Shown here: positions 15,857 through 19,913 of the stretch, one piece after another
How positions within the stretch are numbered: the first letter of the stretch is position 1
How the letters are laid out: each line of letters begins with the position of its first letter
Assembly: GCA_039178805.1 (NCBI GenBank)
Contig: JBCDFC010000074.1
Span: forward strand, 1 to 19,913
Source: Thermohalobaculum sp039178805
Lineage (GTDB): Bacteria > Pseudomonadota > Alphaproteobacteria > Rhodobacterales > Rhodobacteraceae
DNA: 19,913 bases
Direction of reading: 5' to 3'
Made by a program: the position numbers and the translations under genes
The notes under the pieces: model-generated
Told to the model about the DNA's origin: nothing
The model's input: only the letters and a program-made list of their open reading frames with translations
The model's database searches: none

Positions 15857-16341
15857 CCGACGCCCGCTTCGAGGAAGCGCCCATCGCGGATCGCCCGCTC
15901 CGGCTCAAGGCGGAGGGTTCCGAGGATCTTTCGGTGATCTCAAGCCTCGTTCAGGATGCCGTCGGTCGCGCCTCGGATGTCGCCTGGATGCGCCGAAAGC
16001 GCCGCCTCGTCTTCGTGCTGAACCGCTTCCGGTGGGAAGACGCGGAGGCGGCACGCAGCGAAGGGCGCCCGTTCGAGCGTGTCCGCTCGGCCCTCGCCAT
16101 CGATGGCGTGACGGCCGTCCGCGCACGTGGGATTCAACCGGGGGCGGGCGAAAAGGTGCTCGCGATCCTTTCGCTTGGCTTCGAGGACACTGAGGACGGT
16201 GCTGGGCGTGTGCTCGTGACCTGTGCCGACGACATCGCCTTCGCCATCGAGGCGGAGATGCTCGATGTCTCGCTCGGCGATCTGACGCAACCCTGGGAGG
16301 CGAAGGCGGCGAAGGCGCCGGACCACGGGGACCAGGAATAG
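15853..16341 (+). CDS. DUF2948 family protein
   Basis: 162 aa. Recognised from LRLKAEGSEDLSVISSLVQD at the N-terminus, WMRRKRRLVFVLNRFRWE (45-62) and the C-terminal VLVTCADDIAFAIEAEMLDV block, which define DUF2948; function unknown. The start overlaps the murA stop by ATGA (15853-15856), so the two are probably translated together, an arrangement conserved in Rhodobacterales. No signal peptide or membrane segment. The C-terminal tail after DLTQPWEAK is low-complexity and probably disordered. Confidence 0.9.
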   Translation: MTDARFEEAPIADRPLRLKAEGSEDLSVISSLVQDAVGRASDVAWMRRKRRLVFVLNRFRWEDAEAARSEGRPFERVRSALAIDGVTAVRARGIQPGAGEKVLAILSLGFEDTEDGAGRVLVTCADDIAFAIEAEMLDVSLGDLTQPWEAKAAKAPDHGDQE

Positions 16342-16461
16342 CGACCTTCGCGCGCGGAACACACAATTTGCGCCGCGGAAGCATGGGCAATTCCGCGATG
16401 ACTGCGCTTAGATGGGCGGCGTGCGTCGAGTCGGCGCAAGCGAGAGCGAGAGCGACGCCCA

Positions 16462-17574
16462 ATGCAGCATAGCCAACGCGCCGAGCCGTCAGAGGATGCG
16501 CCTGCCCCGGCGGATCGTCGTCGGATCTGCTTTATCCTTGTCGATGAGTTCTCGATGATCGCGCTGACAGCGGCAATTGAGCCAATGCGCTCAGCGAACC
16601 GGCTGCTGGGTCGGGAAGCATATAGCTGGCGGTTGGTGAGCGCGGACGGCAACCCCGTCACGGCGTCCTCGGGGCTGACACTGGCGAGCGACCTCTCGCT
16701 TGGCGCACTCTCCGACATGCTGTCGGGTGGCGGGCTATCGGGCGGCCAGGGCTTCGATGCACTGCTTGTGGTCACGGGGCTTTATTCCGGCGCACCAAAC
16801 GAGACGCGCCTTCACGGTGTCCTGCGCCGCGCAGCGCGTGCCGGCCTTGTGGTTGGTTCGCTCTCGGCCGGTGCTTTCGTTCTTGCGCGCGCAGGGCTCC
16901 TCGATGGTTACCGCTGCACCGTGCACTGGGAGTATCAACCGGCCTTCGAGGAGGCGTTCCCGGAGATCGAATGCTCCTCAGGCCTATACGTGATCGATCG
17001 GAACCGCTGGACTGGGTCGGGCGGCATCTCTTCGATGGACATGATGCTGCACATGATCGCCGCCGATCACGGGCCGCGTCTCGCCCGGGAAGTCGGGAAC
17101 AATTTCCAAGTCGATCGAATCCGCAATGCCGCCATCGAGCAGCGACCCGGGGCGTTGGAGCGGCTGGAGACGCTGCCCGACCCGTTGCAAAAGGTCATTA
17201 CGCTGATGCGCGCCAACATCGAGGCGCCCCTCCGCATGAGCGCGATTGCCGAGGCGGCTGACCTCAACCTCCGCCGAATGGAGCGGCTTTTTCAAAGCCA
17301 TCTGGGATCGAGCCCGGCGCAGTTCTATCGATCGATACGGCTCGAACGGGCGCGTGAGCTCTTGATGCACACCAACCTCTCGGCGCTCGAGGCGGCGATG
17401 CTGACGGGCTTCTCCTCCAGCTCCCACTTCGCCATGGCCTATTACCGCCAGCATGGGATGCGACCGTCCGAGACCCGGCGCTCGGTAGCCGCGACCAGCA
17501 GCACGGCCGCGACGACCGGCCCTGGGCTGCGAGCGGACGGTACTGCACGCTACGAGGGCGGGCTCGAACCCTGA
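16462..17574 (+). CDS. GlxA-type AraC-family transcriptional regulator
   Basis: 370 aa. An N-terminal DJ-1/PfpI-like (GATase1-type) domain spans about 20-190 (ICFILVDEFSMIALTAAIEP, LLVVTGLYSG, GSLSAGAFVLARAGLLDGY, TVHWEY); a C-terminal AraC helix-turn-helix pair spans about 243-335 (AIAEAADLNLRRMERLFQSHLG and a second helix set around GFSSSSHFAMAYYRQHGM). The Cys of catalytic relatives is Ser (S135), so it is a sensor, not an enzyme. The layout resembles GbdR/CdhR regulators of choline, glycine betaine or carnitine use, but no target genes are adjacent and the ligand is unproven. The ATG follows a purine-rich GAGAGCGAGAGCGACGCCCA. Its stop is 4 nt from the stop of the convergent ctaA. Confidence 0.9.
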   Translation: MQHSQRAEPSEDAPAPADRRRICFILVDEFSMIALTAAIEPMRSANRLLGREAYSWRLVSADGNPVTASSGLTLASDLSLGALSDMLSGGGLSGGQGFDALLVVTGLYSGAPNETRLHGVLRRAARAGLVVGSLSAGAFVLARAGLLDGYRCTVHWEYQPAFEEAFPEIECSSGLYVIDRNRWTGSGGISSMDMMLHMIAADHGPRLAREVGNNFQVDRIRNAAIEQRPGALERLETLPDPLQKVITLMRANIEAPLRMSAIAEAADLNLRRMERLFQSHLGSSPAQFYRSIRLERARELLMHTNLSALEAAMLTGFSSSSHFAMAYYRQHGMRPSETRRSVAATSSTAATTGPGLRADGTARYEGGLEP

Positions 17575-17583
17575 TCGATCAGG
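17570..17583. other. 14-bp perfect palindrome holding two stop codons
   Basis: CCTGATCGATCAGG is its own reverse complement. The TGA of the GlxA-type regulator (17572-17574) and the TGA of ctaA on the other strand (17579-17581) both lie inside it. With no spacer it makes a poor RNA hairpin and no T-tract is present, so it is not called a terminator. Confidence 0.6.
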
Positions 17584-18733
17584 CTGCGCGCGGTCCCCGG
17601 GCGATCCGTGTCTCTGGCGGAAAGGCGAGCGAGAAGAGCGCGGAAGCGACGAGCCCCATCAGCACGATCGCCCCACCCTGATGCAGGATCGCAAGCTCGA
17701 GTGGCGCAGCGTTCATCACCGTCAGAATGCCGAGCACCGTCTGCAGTGCCATGACAGCCCCGATCAGCACGCCATGGAGCCGCACCGCGCCCTCTGGCCG
17801 TCGCCAAAGCTGCCAGGTCACGATCAGACCGATGACGAGCACGGCGTAGCCAAGCTTGCGGTGGATGAACTGCACGAGCCCAGCATTCTCGAAGAAGTTC
17901 CGCCACCACGGTTTAAGCTCGAAGGCCCCCGGCGGCAGCACCCCGCCTTGCATCAGTGGCCAATCCACGAAGTAGCGGCCGGCATCGATACCTGCGACCA
18001 GGGCACCGGCGAGGATCTGCGTGAAGAGAAGCACGCCAAGAACGCGAACGAGCGCCAGTCCTCCCCGTCGCCGTCGTCGTGCCTGCAAAGCCTCGGCCTC
18101 CGGCAGCCGAATGCGCCGTGCGAGCCAGACAAGGAGCGCGAGGATCACGAAGGCGATGCCGAGATGGGTTGCCAACCGATAGCTCGCCACATCGAGGCGC
18201 CCGACGAGGCCGGAGGCCACCATCCACCAGCCAATGGCACCCTGCACGCCCCCCAAGAGCCCCGGCACAACAAGCCGCGTCGTCCAACCCTTCGGCACCA
18301 TTCTGAGCGCGAGGAACGCGCCAAGGCCAATGGCCCATACGAGGCCAATCAGCCGGCCAAGCTGTCGATGCCCCCACTCCCACCAGAAGATCGGTTTGAA
18401 GTCGTCGAGGGTCATCCAAGAATTCTGCTCCTGGTACTCGGTCGTGGTCTTGTAGGCCTCGAAGGCCGCATCCCAGTCCGCCTGGCTGAGCGGTGGGAGC
18501 GCTCCCATTACCGGATCCCAGACGGTGATCGAGAGGCCGCTGTCGGTGAGCCGCGTAAGCCCACCCACGAGGATCATCACAGCCACAAGCGCCGCGAGCG
18601 ACCAGAGCCATAGAGCAATCGCGCCGCGACCCCGGCCTGGATCCCGCGGCGCTTTCCTGCTCGCTGCTGCACGCGCGGCATCCGCCTCGGTGCGGCTGGA
18701 GGCGACTTCCTCGAATACACTGGCGCGGGCCAT
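17579..18733 (-). CDS. ctaA: Heme A synthase (COX15/CtaA type)
   Basis: 384 aa, inner-membrane enzyme that oxidises the C8 methyl of heme O to the formyl of heme A for aa3-type cytochrome oxidase. Eight hydrophobic segments in two four-helix halves are visible. Heme/cofactor histidines: H122 in WEWGHRQLGR, H190 in RLATHLG, H291 in QFIHRKLGY, H351 in ILHQGG; E119 belongs to the EXXH-type motif. GGLTRLTDSGLSI after helix 1 is family-typical. This is the longer alphaproteobacterial/mitochondrial type 2 form with a basic N-terminal extension (about 1-37). Start ATG at 18733 has GGAG 6 nt upstream. It stands alone, downstream of the trmJ-like gene, without ctaB or oxidase genes. Confidence 0.95.
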   Translation of the reverse strand: MARASVFEEVASSRTEADAARAAASRKAPRDPGRGRGAIALWLWSLAALVAVMILVGGLTRLTDSGLSITVWDPVMGALPPLSQADWDAAFEAYKTTTEYQEQNSWMTLDDFKPIFWWEWGHRQLGRLIGLVWAIGLGAFLALRMVPKGWTTRLVVPGLLGGVQGAIGWWMVASGLVGRLDVASYRLATHLGIAFVILALLVWLARRIRLPEAEALQARRRRRGGLALVRVLGVLLFTQILAGALVAGIDAGRYFVDWPLMQGGVLPPGAFELKPWWRNFFENAGLVQFIHRKLGYAVLVIGLIVTWQLWRRPEGAVRLHGVLIGAVMALQTVLGILTVMNAAPLELAILHQGGAIVLMGLVASALFSLAFPPETRIARGPRAA

Positions 18734-18772
18734 CGACTGCTCCGTGGGGCTGTGTTGGAGCGGGAGGTAGCC

Positions 18773-18787
18773 GCGCCCGCCGGGCGC
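18773..18787. terminator. GC-rich hairpin downstream of the trmJ-like gene
   Basis: GCGCCCG-C-CGGGCGC, a 7-bp inverted repeat about one central base, 25 nt past the stop of the methyltransferase gene and 40 nt before ctaA. It could stall polymerase between them, but lacks a T-tract and has almost no loop, so it is a weak terminator candidate. Confidence 0.25.
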
Positions 18788-18811
18788 TGCAAGGCGCAGC
18801 GCGGTCGCGCT

Positions 18812-19585
18812 TCAGGACCGGCGGCGCTTCGGCCCCTCAGCCAGCGCGCGGATCACGCCGCGAAGGGTGCGTACATCCTGCTCCGTCAGAGGCTGGCGAT
18901 GGAAGAGATTGCGAAGCGACAGCTCCATCGTCGCTCGCTTATGCTCAGGGAAGAAGAAGTGCGCGGCGTCGAGCTCTTCGAGCAGATGCGCCAGCATCCG
19001 CTCCACATCCTCACCCGGCGCGAGTGGCGAGCGTGTCAGCGACAGGCCACCCGGCCCCTGATCGTCCGGACCCTCAGCCAATCCGACCGCGCGCCGCCAC
19101 TCATACCCGAGGAGCAGCACGCATTGGGCAAGGTTCAGGGACGGAAAGGCTGGGTTCACCGGCACGGTCACGATTGCCGAGGCGCGCATCACATCGTCGT
19201 TCTCGAGCCCCGTGCGTTCCCGCCCGAACAGAAGCGCCACACGCTCACCAGCCTCGGTTGCCGCTGCTGCTTCGCGCATGGCGTCCTCGGGTGTCAGGAC
19301 ACGCTTGGTCAGTTCCCGCGCCCGGGCGGTCGTGGCGTAGACAAGCGTGCAGTCGGCGACCGCCTCGGCCGTCGTCTCGAAGATTTGAGCGTCGTCGAGG
19401 AGCCTACCAGCGCCCGAGGCCATCGCCACGGCCTTCGGGTTTGGCCAGCCGTCGCGGGGGGCGACGATGCGCATCCGGTCGAGCCCGAAGTTCCAGAGCG
19501 CCCGCGCCGCTGCCCCGATGTTCTCGCCCAGTTGTGGTTCGACGAGCACTGCGACGGGCATGGCCGCGTCCGCCTTCTTCGTCAT
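18812..19585 (-). CDS. trmJ: TrmJ-like tRNA (cytidine/uridine-2'-O-)-methyltransferase
   Basis: 257 aa, SPOUT (TrmH/SpoU) superfamily. The N-terminal PQLGENIGAAARALWNFGL (18-36), LLFGRERTGLEND (118-130) and VNPAFPSLNLAQCVLLLGYE (143-162) are SAM-knot motifs 1-3; the 90-residue C-terminal tail (HFFFPEHKRATMELSLRNLFHR) is the dimerisation extension of TrmJ. It likely methylates the ribose at position 32 of tRNAs. The start is uncertain: ATG 19585 is used here; GTG 19591 has GGAGG at 5-nt spacing and GTG 19603 is also in frame. TrmJ fits better than the shorter TrmL (about 155 aa). It lies between the sorting-tail gene and ctaA on the same strand. Confidence 0.88.
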   Translation of the reverse strand: MTKKADAAMPVAVLVEPQLGENIGAAARALWNFGLDRMRIVAPRDGWPNPKAVAMASGAGRLLDDAQIFETTAEAVADCTLVYATTARARELTKRVLTPEDAMREAAAATEAGERVALLFGRERTGLENDDVMRASAIVTVPVNPAFPSLNLAQCVLLLGYEWRRAVGLAEGPDDQGPGGLSLTRSPLAPGEDVERMLAHLLEELDAAHFFFPEHKRATMELSLRNLFHRQPLTEQDVRTLRGVIRALAEGPKRRRS

Positions 19586-19697
19586 CGTCACCGAAACCTC
19601 CACAGGAACCCGCCACCGCGTGAGCGCGGCCGCCTAGTATCCATGTCTCCGTGGAGCGGCAACTGCGGACGGCAGAGGCCCGGAGTGAACTGTGCGG

Positions 19698-19913
19698 TTA
19701 GCGGAGGGGGCGCCTGTGAATGACCACCACCCCGGCAAGACCCGCCAAAAACAGCAGCAGCGAGGCGGGCACGGGAAGACTGATACCAGCGCCTGGTACC
19801 ACGCCACCGAGCGCTGGAGCAGGCTGCGTCACGGTGGGGGAGGCGGCCTCCTCGGTCGGGTTCTGCCGATCGCCGGCTGCCGCCGCCTCCTCGATCGCCG
19901 CAATCGTTGCATC
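19698..19913 (-). CDS. C-terminus of a protein with a VPLPA-CTERM-like sorting tail (partial)
   Basis: The last 71 residues and TAA stop of a gene whose start lies beyond the right edge. An Ala/Glu/Pro-rich linker (DATIAAIEEAAAAGD, then NPTEEAASPTV) leads to GISLPVPAS, a hydrophobic helix LLLFLAGLAGVVVI and the basic end HRRPLR. This three-part layout (Pro-Val-Pro motif, helix, arginine cluster) is that of PEP-CTERM/VPLPA-CTERM tails recognised by exosortases in Rhodobacterales and other Gram-negatives. It suggests an exported, surface-processed protein. A simple C-terminal membrane anchor is the alternative. The part of the protein that would give its function is outside the window. Confidence 0.72.
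   Translation of the reverse strand, partial: DATIAAIEEAAAAGDRQNPTEEAASPTVTQPAPALGGVVPGAGISLPVPASLLLFLAGLAGVVVIHRRPLR

Noticed and set aside
16462..17574. Naming the GlxA-type regulator gbdR or cdhR
   Set aside because: Domain layout fits, but there are no choline, betaine or carnitine genes nearby, and many paralogues share this layout.
1..19913. CRISPR arrays, insertion sequences, phage genes
   Set aside because: No regularly spaced direct repeats, transposase motifs or phage structural proteins were seen on either strand.

Overview
The window looks like chromosomal DNA of a GC-rich alphaproteobacterium, most likely of the Rhodobacterales (Roseobacter-like). Reasons: the order small basic protein – murA – DUF2948 (murA and DUF2948 overlap by ATGA), a COX15-type heme A synthase without a cytochrome operon beside it, a GlxA/GbdR-type AraC regulator, an alphaproteobacterial interspersed palindromic repeat, and a partial protein at the right edge with a VPLPA-CTERM-like sorting tail. 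No genus can be named from the sequence alone.

Left part (1-3786): a secreted PhoA-superfamily alkaline phosphatase on the minus strand whose three usual zinc-binding histidines all appear to be replaced; a 544-base gap; then a secreted DUF3179 protein and a small secreted cysteine-containing protein on the plus strand.

Signalling block (3787-7795, minus strand): four tightly packed genes, read right to left. They encode a periplasmic NMT1/SsuA-like binding protein with a Tat-like signal, a membrane histidine kinase, a single-domain response regulator, and a soluble REC-histidine kinase. Gaps are 3 nt, then two ATGA overlaps. There is no ABC permease or ATPase and no DNA-binding output domain, so this reads as a ligand-gated phosphorelay rather than an importer. 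It is the most interesting system in the window. A flavin-type PPOX-family protein is transcribed divergently from it.

Surface-glycan block (8667-13474): a polysaccharide flippase (minus) diverges from a three-gene operon (plus) of a GT8 glycosyltransferase, a GT4 glycosyltransferase with a cysteine cluster, and a SAM-dependent methyltransferase. Together they could build, modify and export a surface glycan.

Right part (13475-19913): a 587-base gap holding one dispersed palindromic repeat, then tRNA-Thr(GGT) (minus), the small basic protein, murA, DUF2948, the GlxA-type regulator, heme A synthase (ctaA, minus), a TrmJ-like tRNA 2'-O-methyltransferase (minus), and the C-terminus of the sorting-tail protein (minus). 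The tRNA marks a visible change from accessory-looking genes on its left to conserved housekeeping genes on its right. No insertion sequence, phage gene or CRISPR array was seen.
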